From positions 187,548,628 to 187,612,627 of the forward strand of contig CM076848.1 of assembly GCA_039519185.1 (NCBI GenBank): 64,000 nucleotides of DNA, given 5' to 3'. Of the stretch, positions 11,949 through 22,521 are shown piece by piece. The notes under the pieces were generated by a model, which did no database searches, had not been told where the DNA came from, and saw only the letters and a program-made list of their open reading frames with translations. Within the stretch, counting starts at the first letter, position 1; every line of letters begins with the position of its first letter. A program made the translations under genes and the position numbers. Source of the DNA: Astragalus membranaceus (taxonomy: Eukaryota > Streptophyta > Magnoliopsida > Fabales > Fabaceae).

Positions 11949-11960
11949 TGGTATCAGAGC
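11949..11960 (+). promoter_or_regulatory. Primer-binding site for initiator methionine tRNA
   Basis: TGGTATCAGAGC, complementary to the 3' end of plant initiator tRNA-Met, two bases after the LTR end. It establishes that 10032-11946 acts as a 5' LTR for the downstream internal region. Confidence 0.9.
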
Positions 11961-12163
11961 AGTTTGACCTAGTCGGACTTAGTCGTTAGGAATCCTTTAT
12001 GTCTTCCAAGTCTGATTCTTCTTAGTATGCTATTAGACATTGAGCCTGATCAACTTAATACTTTGTGCATATTTTGCAAAATCATGGCTGGAAGAGGTAG
12101 GGAAACGTTCCTGTCGATCCACATTTTGAATGGACGCAAAATGTCATCGAGACTCAACAGAAG

Positions 12164-12838
12164 ATGATGAACGATATGATGCTAATGCAGCAGCAACATA
12201 TGGCTCAAATGGCCCAGATGCATCAAGTGCCCCAACCCCAACCGAACGAGCAAGTCCGTGTGCCGCCACCTGAGGATCCTAACAGAATGTATTTCCGGTT
12301 TCTGAAAATGAAACCCCCAATCTTCAAGGGGGGATCCGATGCAATGAAAGCCCATTACTGGGTAGATGCTATGGAGAGAATTTTTGTGACATTGCAATGC
12401 AATGAAGAAGAGAAAGTGATTTGTGTTGCCAATGCTCTGGATGAAGATGCTCATACTTGGTGGACTAATGCACGCAGGATACTTCAAGCCCAAGGAACAC
12501 CTCTCACTTGGGTTAACTTTAAGGAGTTGTTCCTAGGTCACTACTTTCCTGATGCTCAGAGGCTTACCAAACAAGTGGAATTTGTTGGTCTGAAACAGGG
12601 GGACATGTCAGTTGGAGAATATGCTGCAAAATTTGAGAGATTGTCTCAATTCTATGAAGTAGGAACCCATGCCCCTAATGACAGGTGGAAGATGATTATG
12701 TTTAAACAAGGCCTTCGTGGATATGTGAACCAGGGTCTTAGTTCCTACACTATGACCACTTATCCTACCTTAGTGCAACAAGCTCACACTTCTGAGGAAG
12801 ATCTCAAGAGGATGTATGCAGAGAAGAGAGATTTCTGA
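12164..12838 (+). pseudogene. Ty3/gypsy gag (capsid part), ended by a stop
   Basis: A 224-residue frame. Residues about 1-40 are rich in Met, Gln and Pro; residues about 55-215 match the retrotransposon gag capsid pattern (FKGGSDAMKAHYWVDAMERIF, later FKELFLGHYFPDAQR and MSVGEYAAKFERLSQFYE). It stops at 12836-12838, directly before the charged linker to the zinc knuckle, whose sequence continues in the following frame at 12920. Gag and pol are usually one frame in this lineage, so I read the stop as damage. The protein would package element RNA into virus-like particles in the cytoplasm. Confidence 0.75.
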
Positions 12839-12919
12839 AAGGACAAGAGAAGGGGTAGTGAATCAACTTCTTCAAACCCTAGATACAAGGGAAATTCTGA
12901 TAAAGGAAAGCAGGTACAA

Positions 12920-14109
12920 ATGATAGATTCATCTAGGCCAAGCAAATGTTCCCTCTGCAAGAAGTATCACAGAGGTAAATGTCAAGTTACACCAAATCAG
13001 TGTTGCTTTTGCAAGGAAGAGGGTCATTATGCAAACAATTTCCCGGCGAGGAGAGCTTTCTTGGAATCTCCTAATGCTCCAAGACAAGCCCGAGTCAACA
13101 CTTTGGACGCTCAAACCATCAAGCCAGATGATAATCTTATAAGGGGTACAGGTTCTATTTTCCATCAATCTGTTAATATACTGTATGATTCTGGTCCTAC
13201 TCATTGTTTTATCTCAGAAGCATGTGCTGAACGGTTAGGATTAACAGTATCTCCTATATCTGAACCGATAACTATCCTTACTGCTGCAAAGGGTCGTGTT
13301 CGAACCCAGTCGTTGTGTCTTAACTGTCTTCTTACTATAGGAGGCAGGGATTTTGTTGTTGACTTTATCTGTTTGCCTATGAGGGGGATGGAGATTGTCT
13401 TGGGAATGAATTGGATGACTACCAACCATGTTACTATTGACTGCTTCAACCGTACCATTGGGTTTCCTTCTGAGGCGGTGGAACATTCACAGCCTACAAC
13501 TGATAGTGTTATTTCTTTCACTTCAGCCAGCCAGTCTCTATTTCAAGGTGCGGAAGCTTTTGTTGTTATATTATCTGCATCAACTGAAGCTAGTTTGGAT
13601 TTATCGTCTGTTCAGGTTGTGAATGAATTTTTAGATGTTTTTCCTGATGAAGTTTCCTCGTTACCTCCGGATCGTGAGGTAGAGTTCTCTATAGATTTGG
13701 TGCCTGGTACAGGGCCAATATCTATAGCACCCTATAGAATGTCTCCTCTCGAACTAAAGGAGTTGAAGTCCCAACTTGAGGAATTAATTTCCAAGAAGTT
13801 TATTCGACCGAGTGCTTCTCCATGGGGTGCTCCGGTACTGCTAGTCAAGAAAAAGGACGGAAGTATGAGATTATGTATCGACTATATTCAATTGAACAAG
13901 ATTACCATCAAGAATAAGTATCCGTTACCAAGGATAGATGATCTGCTTGATCAACTTCGAGGCGCTAAAGTATTCTCCAAAATTGATCTAAGATCGGGAT
14001 ACCATCAAATCAAAGTAAGGGCCTTAGATATTCCGAAGACTGCTTTCCGTACAAGGTATGGACACTGTGAGTTTGTAGTGATACCCTTCGGACTAACTAA
14101 TGCTCCAGC
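12920..14109 (+). pseudogene. Ty3/gypsy zinc knuckle, protease and first half of reverse transcriptase
   Basis: The knuckle is CCFCKEEGHYANNF, where the expected last cysteine is phenylalanine. The protease motif reads DSGPTHCFIS where DSGATHSFIS is usual. Reverse transcriptase follows from about residue 230, with APYRMSP, ASPWGAPVLLVKKKDGS, LCIDY, FSKIDLRSGYHQI and FGLTNAPA. At 14110 the frame leaves retroelement sequence and enters captured host DNA; the FxDD catalytic block resumes only at about 14730. The altered zinc and protease residues and the interruption make this copy non-functional. Best lineage match by motif style and primer site is Tekay/Del, a chromovirus. Confidence 0.8.
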
Positions 14110-14726
14110 TGTACCACTTGGTCTCACACCAATACCTTGCATTTCAACAAAAAGCTCCAAGGCATGACTAGAAAGGCCTCAATTCCTCACTAGCATTCAA
14201 ACTACCACCACCAACATACAAAACAGGTTTCTTAGATTCCAAAATCATCCTCACAATTTGTTCTAAATGTACCACAGAAGGTGCCTAGAAAAATACTCAT
14301 TTCTAATCCAAGTTTCACAATAGTGTTTATGCCACCATCATCCTCATCTAGAAGAAAAATTGCAATGACTCTTCATAACAACAATTCAGGATGCAGTATT
14401 TCTACAAGACATTTCATCAAACAGCTTGAATGCACTTCAATACAAGAAAAGTAGTATGCGAAACGAACTTGCAGAACCCGTAACAACAACGATAATCCAG
14501 AAATCAAAATAGCAATAAGCCAAAAATACAACCTGAGCATTGCGATAGCGATCTCTGACCAGAGCTTCTAAGGCTTCTTCTTTGCACGATTGACGAAAAA
14601 CAAAACGCAAGGGGCAGCGATGAAGATGTGCGATTCTAATCACCAAAATCGCGAAATTGAGAAAACGCGATTTGGAAAAGACGTGAAGAAGAGGTTCAAA
14701 ATCACAACAGAAATTGCAAACGTGAT
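14110..14726 (-). pseudogene. Captured host gene fragments (acetolactate synthase-like and PPR-like) inside pol
   Basis: Read on the minus strand, 14282-14170 gives HLEQIVRMILESKKPVLYVG and then GGSLNASEELR, which fits the central region of plant acetolactate synthase. On either side are pentatricopeptide-style pieces: AFKLFDEMSCRNTAS (about 14433-14385) and ALELFVEMQGIGVRPSG (about 14160-14110). Further upstream on that strand, a frame ending about 14530 is followed by GT and T-rich sequence, resembling an exon-intron edge. All pieces have stops or frame breaks. About 45 bp of the original pol is missing at the site, so this replaced sequence rather than simply inserting. The family calls come from recall of motifs. 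Confidence 0.55.
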
Positions 14727-16126
14727 CAGTTTGTGGTTGTCTTCATAGATGATATCTTGGTGTATTCAAAGACAATTGAGGAGCATGCTCAACATCTCCG
14801 CTTTGTTTTGAATGTACTCTGAGAAAAGAAACTATACGCAAAGCCGTCGAAGTGTGACTTCTGGATGTCAAAAAAAAGTTCTTGGGTCACGTGGTTTCCC
14901 AAGAGGGAGTAGCGGTCGATCCTAGCAAAGTGGAAGCTGTGTTGAATTGGGAGCGACCAACTTCAGTTACGGAAGTAAGAAGCTTCTTGGGGTTAGCAGG
15001 CTATTATAGAAGATTTATCCAAGGATTTTCACAGTTAGTCCTCCCACTTACCCGGTTGACTCGCAAGGACCAGCCGTTTACATGGGATGCTGATTGTGAG
15101 GAATGTTTCCTCGAATTGAAAGAGCGGTTGACTTCTGCTCCAATCCTGATTCTTTCGAATCCGTCCCTGGGATTTCAAATTTACAGTGACGCCTCTGGGA
15201 AGGGTTTAGGATGTATTCTTATGCAGAACCAGCACGTTGTGGCCTATGCATCCAGGCAACTGAAGACTCATGAACGGAATTACCCAACTCATGACTTAGA
15301 GTTGGCAGCTATTGTGTTTGCGCAAAAAATTTGGAGACATTACCTTTATGGATCTCGTTTCAAAGTTTTTAGTGATCACAAGAGCTTAAAATATCTGTTT
15401 GATCAGAAGGAGCTGAATAACAGACAGAGAAGATGGATTGAATTTTTGAAGGATTATGACTTCGAGTTGAAGTATCATCCTGAAAAGGTAAATGTTGTGG
15501 CGGATGCATTAAGCAGGAAGTCTCTCCACACCGCAGAGTTAATGGTTTATGAAATGACATTGTTGGAGTCTTTTAGAGACTTGAATCTCAAGGTGACGAG
15601 GAAAAGGAACCGGTTAGAGTTGCGACATATTCGGGTCACCAGTGTATTGAGAGATCAGATTCGTATAGCTCAAGATGTTGATGTGAAACTACAATCCCAG
15701 AGAGGGTTACCAAACTTCACTAAGGACGGTGATGGTATTATCTGTTTCAAGGGTAGGATTTGTGTACCTAATGATGAAGACATCAAGAGGCAGGTATTAG
15801 AAGAAGCTCATCGGAGTCAATATTCCGTACATCCTGGATCCACCAAGATGTACCGGGATTTGAAGCGGATGTATTGGTGGCCTGGAATGAAAGCTGATGT
15901 TGCTGAGTTTGTATCTCGATGCTTAACGTGTCAAAAGGTTAAGGCAGAGCACCAAAGACCTATGGGTCAGCTGCAACCACTTGATGTGCCAGTTTGGAAA
16001 TGGGAAGATATCTCGATGGATTTTGTTATGGGTTTGCCAAGTTCGCAAGCCGGTAATGATTCCATTTGGGTGGTGGTGGATCGATTGACTAAATCCGCTC
16101 ATTTCATTCCCATTCGCTCAAATTAA
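14727..16126 (+). pseudogene. Ty3/gypsy pol continuation: end of RT, RNase H, truncated integrase
   Basis: 14727-14880 carries the catalytic block VVVFIDDILVYSK and is then broken by a stop near 14820 and a frame change at an A-run near 14871. The long frame 14882-16126 contains the RT thumb (FLGHVVSQEG, FLGLAGYYRRFI), RNase H (YSDASGKGLGCILMQ, THDLELAAIVFA, VFSDHKSLKYL), the HHCC finger, and the integrase core only up to FIPIRSN. The rest of the core with two catalytic residues, and any chromodomain, is missing, and the LTR starts 60 bp later. The copy at 9166-10031 lacks exactly the same part. Confidence 0.8.
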
Positions 16127-16186
16127 AAAGTCTCCAAGCTAGTAGAGGAGTATTGAAGGAGAAAAGTTAGTTACAAGCTTTGCTTT

Positions 16187-18132
16187 TGTAACAGTACCGA
16201 TTTTGAACCAGTCACCGTATTGTAGCCATAAATCCCTGAATACTCGTCGAAACAGTGTGGGACTTGAACCATATGAAACTAGACAAAATTCCCTACACAA
16301 TGGACACTGGTTTGAGTGGTTTTAGTTGAGAATTGGTCTAGATATATTTGTTACAAAACTGCATGCTGATGCTGTAAAACAGAAGTGGAGTTTGAAATGT
16401 CAGTTCGTCGAATTTCTGTTTCGAGTCCTCAAAGTTACGAGAGACATCGATTCAGTAGATAGGAAGGAAGTTCAGAAGCAAAAAAGAATGTTTGAGTTGC
16501 TGGATTCGAGTTTGAGCTAGCTTCGGAGTGATTTCGAGCTCGTAGGAACGTAAGAGACATTCGGGGACCGTTCGTCTGATTCGATTGTTCGTGAACTTCG
16601 TTGAACTCCAAGTGTTTCAGACTTTGTGTGATTTCAATCACGTTAGGTGAGTTTTACTCACGTTTAGGGTTTTATGTTTTGTTGTTGAAATGTTGGTTGC
16701 AATCGGTATTTTGATTTCAAAAGATTATTGAGTCGAAACCGTTTTTCGGAAAATAACGTTTTACGGTTTTTATCGAATTTTATATGTGATTGTATGAACT
16801 GAGATTGTACTGGTATATTGCTGGAATGTTTGGTTGTTTTGTTGGAAATTGGATTGGGTTTCGATTGGAAGCAATCGAAGAAGCGAAACGGAACGAAACG
16901 AACAAATAGCGAATCTACTACAGGCAGCGCGGGTCGTGCTAGACTTTCTTTTTGAACTGAAATGTGGAATTTCAGTCTAGCACGGGTCGTGCAAGGTCTG
17001 GCACGGGTCGTGCAAGACCTTCTGCCACCGGTTGCCAAAATTTCGTTTCGCCGCTCCTTTTGATTCCAAACCTCTCTTAATCTTCATCCCTACCAATTGT
17101 GATGATATTACCTTGATAAAATCGTTGTTTTGAAGGTGTCCAACTTGATTTTTAAGAAAAGCTTTTGAAAGTATAAAAATCCGAAAAATAGACCGCGTGT
17201 GAGTACATGTTTTGAATAACTAATCGGATTATGTGTACAACTTGGTACCGTATTATAACGCCGGATGTCTAGTATCGTATTCATCAAAACGGGTGTGATA
17301 TATAAATTATATCAAGTTGGGTGACGACCCAACGAATAGCATACTAGGCAAGGAAGGTCATGAGCCCCTACCCTAGGCCCTGGAAACGTTATGGAATAGT
17401 TACTAACGGGGGTTTATCGGGATTGTGGGTGTTGCACGGCCGATGTTATTCTAAGTTCAATGCACGATTTGCCGAGATTGTGGCTGTTGCACGGTCGGTG
17501 TTTCGATTGGTAAGCTTGTAATGGTAAAGTAACTTACAAGGCTTAAAAATAAATGAATAACACATTAGATGCCGAGATTGTGGCTGTTGCACGGTCAGTA
17601 ATGGGCTAAGTATATATATATATATGAGCAAATAGTTTACAAATTTAACTATGTTGCAACGGTTTTATAATTGAACTGAGTGATAGTGAAGGGGCATGGT
17701 AGAACTCACTGAGATAATGTTATCTCACCCTATCATTATTGTGGTTTTTACAGAGAAACAGGGTAAGAGGAAGATAAGGCAGCACGAGTAGGTGACGTGC
17801 TTATGGAGATGCCGAAGACTTATAGTCTTGAATTTCCGATTATGTTTCTCTTGTTATTTTCTGCTATGGTCATGTAACTTGTATTGGATATGAGTTGTAT
17901 AAACCTATTTTGCTTCTCTGGTTATGATATTGAACAATAGACCTTGTATTCCTTTTGAGTTGATGATCAAGTTAAATTTCATGGACTTGCAGACAGGTTG
18001 ATCTGAGACATTGTGTTTTATTATTGAAAAAATTTAGTAGGTTCAATATCTAAACAGGGATTGTGTCCTCTGATTGTTGACACAGATGTGCATCTCAGTG
18101 TATCTACATGTTAGAAATATTCGGGTGTTACA
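16187..18132 (+). mobile_element. LTR (3') of the Tekay/Del-type element
   Basis: It starts TGTAACAGTACC and ends CGGGTGTTACA; partner of 10032-11946. It keeps about 120 bp near 16315-16430 that the other LTR lost and lacks about 55 bp near 17285. No 5-bp duplication of the flank at 18133 is recognisable at the 5' side, as expected because the upstream part of the composite was deleted or recombined. Confidence 0.8.
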
Positions 18133-18453
18133 TTTAACGAGGTCCCAAGTTTAGTGTATGCGTCGGAGTACCCCTAGTATTTTTGTTAATAATATTTATT
18201 TCTTATCTCAAGTCAAACTAACTGTGACCATGCTTTAGGACATTTCCTTATTGGCCTTGAACTCTTGGAGCTACGGTACCATAAATCTTCTAATTAGATA
18301 GTGAATCTATATGGACTTTAAATTAATATAGATGTTATAACAAAAATGGTTTTGAATGAGGAATAACCAATGATAATCTCTCGGAATAGTTTATTTAATT
18401 GGTTTAAGAAATCTGCATCCATACGTGATGATTACAGTACAATATTCCACTAT
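18133..18453. other. Short intergenic stretch
   Basis: AT-rich, with no repeat or gene recognised. It presumably includes the 3' untranslated region of the minus-strand gene that ends at 18454. Confidence 0.4.
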
Positions 18454-18880
18454 TCAATATGCAATTGGAGGTGGTTGTAGAACACATGTGCAAAATGTCT
18501 CTTTAACACACTGGGGAGTTTTAGCCACACCTACAATACAATCACAACAACTTGAACATTCTACATCTGTTTTACAAGAAGTGGGACAGTTTGGGTGGCA
18601 GTTTGTAACCCTTAGAGAGGAAACGATCTCATCATTGATTCCTCTTCCTTCAGATTTCCTGCATGTATCTATATACAAAAACAATACATGAACATAAGAA
18701 CAATTTTGTATGCAACATGATAAATTAAGATTTGAAGGGTAGGCTTGTTGAAGAAAAAATAACAACGTAGTGCATAGAAAATTTGCTTAATTAATTCATC
18801 AGTAATTTTAGACCTGCTGCAATGATGAGGAATGCGACCAAAAATGCAAACTTGAGAGCATAATTCTTTGTGGAGTCCAT
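18454..18880 (-). CDS. Small secreted cysteine-rich peptide (defensin/NCR-like), two exons
   Basis: Exon 1 is 18880-18814 and encodes a start plus a hydrophobic signal peptide (about 20 residues, LKFAFLVAFLIIAAG at its end). The intron is 18813-18669 with GT and AG ends and a T-rich 3' part. Exon 2 is 18668-18454 and joins in frame. The predicted precursor is 93 residues. The mature part has about 11 cysteines, with C-x5-C, CC, and a terminal C-x5-C-x-C, which resembles defensin-like or nodule cysteine-rich peptides of legumes. Exon 1 carrying only the secretion signal is typical of that class. A Bowman-Birk-like or other small inhibitor is an alternative. Function is not shown by the sequence. 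Confidence 0.6.
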
Positions 18881-18916
18881 CTTTTCTAAATAGAAAATAT
18901 GTTCTCTAGACAAATG

Positions 18917-18924
18917 TTTATATA
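18917..18924 (-). promoter_or_regulatory. TATA box of the cysteine-rich gene
   Basis: TATATAAA on the minus strand, about 37 bp upstream of the ATG at 18880; a second TATATAA-like element lies about 12 bp further upstream. The spacing implies a very short 5' leader. Confidence 0.45.
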
Positions 18925-18926
18925 GC

Positions 18927-19060
18927 AAAGGGTTATATACCTTTTCTACTAACTACTTTTTATTGATTAATGAAACATAAATATGACACTATAATAATTC
19001 ATGCATTTTATGAAATATATAGTAAATAAATTTGACTACATTATAAATCAATTAATAGCC

Positions 19061-19116
<56 letters not shown>

Positions 19117-20380
19117 CAAAAGGAACGAAGTCTCGGTATGACCTTTTGATCAAAAGCAACATCAAAAAGGAAAAAATTGAACTTCCCCTAATTTTATTAA
19201 AAAAGAGAGAAAAGGAAAGATGACAGAAGAGAGCACGAGGAGGACTATACCAAAATTCTTCTTGACAAAAAAGAAAGTAAAGTCAAAGCAATAATAGGCA
19301 TAATATATCACTTGTGGAGTTGACTTATATTGCGCACGGTATACAATGTTATTTTAAACAATTAAGCATTCGAATAAATTATTTTATTTTAATATTAAAG
19401 TTATTTTCTATATATATTTAGGATGACTAGGTGAGAATATTTGGTTGTTATGAGAAAACAAAACAATTAATTATTATTGTCCGATTAAAATTAATGGCAC
19501 AATTTGCGCCATTAATTGCAAGATTTCTTGCGATCTAATTTTTTAAAAAATAATCGTATGAGATCTTGTAATTAATAACATAATTTTAGCCGTTAATTTT
19601 AATCTAATTTTTATAATTTAAAAGCAAAAATATTATTGTTATTATACATTGGTTATTTTGTACTATATTTTAAACTAAAGATTTACGTAGCATCATATTT
19701 ACTCTATTAAAGTGAAAACTTTATCATTAACTCAACCATTTTAGATAAAAGAAGATATTTTAATTATTTTAAGTAATTAGATAAATACGTATAATAATAT
19801 TTTCTAGAAGTTATATATCAAAAGGATTTTTTTTATAATTAGAAAATATACTATTAAATAATCATAATATGATATTTGGTCTATCAACAATTTAAAATAA
19901 CATATTTGATAATGGTAGTACTGGCTAGGTATATTTAGAAATTGCAATCTAATATATGGGGAAAAAAATTGAACAACAAAGATAAAATCCATATATCCTA
20001 AAATAAACAGAAAATTCAAGTAATAAAAAGAAGTCGTGAAACATTCTCTTTGTTCATTGATTTAGGGTTCCTCAGTTTCAAATGATTTTGTGGAGTTTGG
20101 ATCCCCACAAGTACTTGTGGGACAATTTATGAAAGATAGTGACACAAACAAAAATATAATAGTATTTACTGCATTTATTATTATATTGTATGTGTCACCA
20201 GTGGCGGGTCTTGGTTAAAAATTTTGGGTGGGCCGCTAATGAAGAGATATAGAAACTCAGATACGGATAAACAGAAATGTAGAAATGCATAAATATACCT
20301 TTAGAAATGTACTGAAATGAAAGAAACTTGCGGCGATAATGAGAAGACGATGCTGAAAGTTAGTAGATTGGATAGTCAAT
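18927..20380. other. AT-rich intergenic DNA
   Basis: No gene seen. It contains the TA microsatellite at 19064-19113 and long A/T-rich stretches. Around 20195 a 'cagtggcgggtc' block resembles one end of a dispersed DNA transposon, but I could not find the other end. Confidence 0.4.
19064..19113. repeat. (TA)n microsatellite
   Basis: About 25 uninterrupted TA dinucleotides. Confidence 0.95.
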
Positions 20381-21250
20381 TGTAACATCCTAAATTTTAC
20401 TCGTCAATAAAATCTAGAATATTACAATTCAATAGTCAATCAGAGATACACGACTGTAAGTTTGGATTAAAATCTAGAGAAATAACTTAAATCTTTAAAG
20501 GACTAATAACCTTAATAACTTGAAATGAAACCCCATCAACTAGTGAAATAAAATTTCACAAGAGTAGAATACAAAGTTTAATCCAAACTACAAGGTGTAT
20601 ATGTCCTAACAACGAAAGTAGATGGTATAAAAAATACGTAAATCAACTAAGTGATTTCCAATCGCTATTACAAAGCCACTTAAAATAAACAACATTGTAA
20701 CATGAGTTCCTAAATGAGCCTCAATCCATAAGATAATCAAGAAGCAATTTCCCTTGCTTTTGCCGTCAATAATTTTCAGCTGTTTATCTAAAAATCACAA
20801 CATATATAAAGAGTAAGATTATAAAATCTCAATGAGTTCCTCAGCAGTACATCACTATACATATACTCACGATGTCTTTTAATTGTATTACCTAGAATGC
20901 ATCCTCCTAACGCAATAGACTTACATATATAATATAAATGCTACTACATACACTGTGGGGAACCCGCCTACAATATATTGTCCTTAATTAAACCAACCTC
21001 TTGGGCCTTGAGATTGGTTCACGATACCGACCCTAAGTACATTCTCCATTCATTAATTCATTTGTATGTGTACTTACATATGTACTAGTTAGTTCTTCAA
21101 TCACTTGTTCTCGTCGAAGTACCCAATAGCCAATCAAATACACATCTTAGCAATAACATATATCTTTGACTAATCAAATTGTAAACATTTACATTTGGAT
21201 TAAGTATGAAATTGGGATAGAAAATGTGCTCCCAGGACATATAGTTGACT
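20381..21250 (-). mobile_element. Degraded Tekay-like LTR remnant
   Basis: It starts TGTAACATCCT. About 410 bp in, it carries 'aaaatcacaacatatataaagagtaag', the counterpart of the block about 380 bp into the solo LTR at 425, in the same order. Other blocks are only loosely similar. The right end is uncertain. Confidence 0.5.
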
Positions 21251-22235
21251 ACATAGTAAAGAGGTAGTAATATTGCCCATTCACTGATGTGTTCCGTGTT
21301 TGATTCTCGCTTTGATTCTTTTTAAACCCATATTAGACTAGATAGTAAAAAACTCCAAATGAGGGTGTTTTTTTTTGACAATGTTTCCCATCAAGAGTGG
21401 GCAATAAAGAGATAGTAAGAAACTAACAATGTTTGTCTTTTGCTTCAAAAAAAAAACAATGTTTGTCTTTTTGATAAGAGAAAATGTCTCTTCCTAATCG
21501 ACGCAATAGGTTTGAGTCTATTCTCTTTTTAGTAGTCTTGTCTTATATACGTAAACAATGACATCTAATTTGTGTTGGACCATATAGATCCACCCGCAAC
21601 AAACAAATTCCTATCGCCAACCTCTGAAGAATCTCCCAAGTTCCATTTCTCTCAGTTGATTTCCTCTCCTCATCTATAATTTGCACCCAAACTATATCCT
21701 CTGGTGCCTTTGAACATACATTTGGCTTCTCACTCACTGAGTTAACAACCGTAATAAAACTTGGATGTTAGGAGGCAATATATTTAGAGGAGACAATTTG
21801 AGAAGTAAGGTACTTGTACAAAACATTTTTCCCTTTATCAAAGTGATTGGTAAGTCATACAAATCAAGGTCACAACAAGTATCATAAATCTCATAATCAA
21901 AAAATGTGGGATTATTTTTTAGTTTTTTATAAGCAAAAGTTATGTAAAAGCTTGTACAAGCAGGCACCCCAACCATTACATATGCAAGGCGCCTCATTAA
22001 AACCTCCCTGGGGCAAAACTCCATGGGAAAAAGACGCAAGAAAGAAAAAGAGTACCCCAAGAAGAGTGAGACTAAAAGCCAATTACACTGAATTCATACA
22101 ATCAGAAGGATTCCCTCACCAATCAGAATCTTAAAAGTTGAATTGCAACCTTCAATGAACCAAGTCCATCATAAAGACATAACTTGGTTAACAACCACCT
22201 GTGGATTAAAAACTTGACCTTTGAAAAGAATATGG
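21251..22235. other. Unassigned repeat-like DNA
   Basis: No supported gene; frames on the minus strand at 21543-22060 look random. A GC-rich block at 21975-22065 (cattaaaacctccctggggc ...) resembles sequence often seen in plant retroelement LTRs, but I cannot place it. Confidence 0.3.
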
Positions 22236-22521
22236 TTCCGATGTTCCAGCGAGGATGGGGATGCTCAGGCATGGCTGTCATTCGCCTCTCTATCTGCCTG
22301 AGGCGCGCTTCTTGCTGCAACATAGTCTGGGTGCGGTTGCACAGCGGGTCCAAGAGCTGGTGAATGGTCCCCGCATCCCCAGGTTGGACGGGAATCTAGA
22401 TAGAGGCTGGCTGGGGTGTCGGGACCTGAATGTCTTGGTCTGGCGTGCCATGGGAAAGCAGGAGGAAGTTCAAAAAGTAGAGATGATGTGAAAGATAGAT
22501 ATCTCCCACTGTGGTCGCCAA
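22236..22521 (-). pseudogene. 5' end of a Tat-type gag plus leader, truncated
   Basis: On the minus strand the frame through CNRTQTMLQQEARLRQIERR matches the gag start of the second copy at 52489-52181, then departs from it at about 22236. The segment between gag and LTR lacks about 80 bp found in the other copy. The primer-binding-like sequence TGGCGACCACAGTGGGA occupies 22520-22504 next to the LTR. Confidence 0.6.

Noticed and set aside
18425..18691. Plus-strand frame of 88 codons
   Set aside because: Antisense to exon 2 of the cysteine-rich gene; no signal peptide or recognisable domain.
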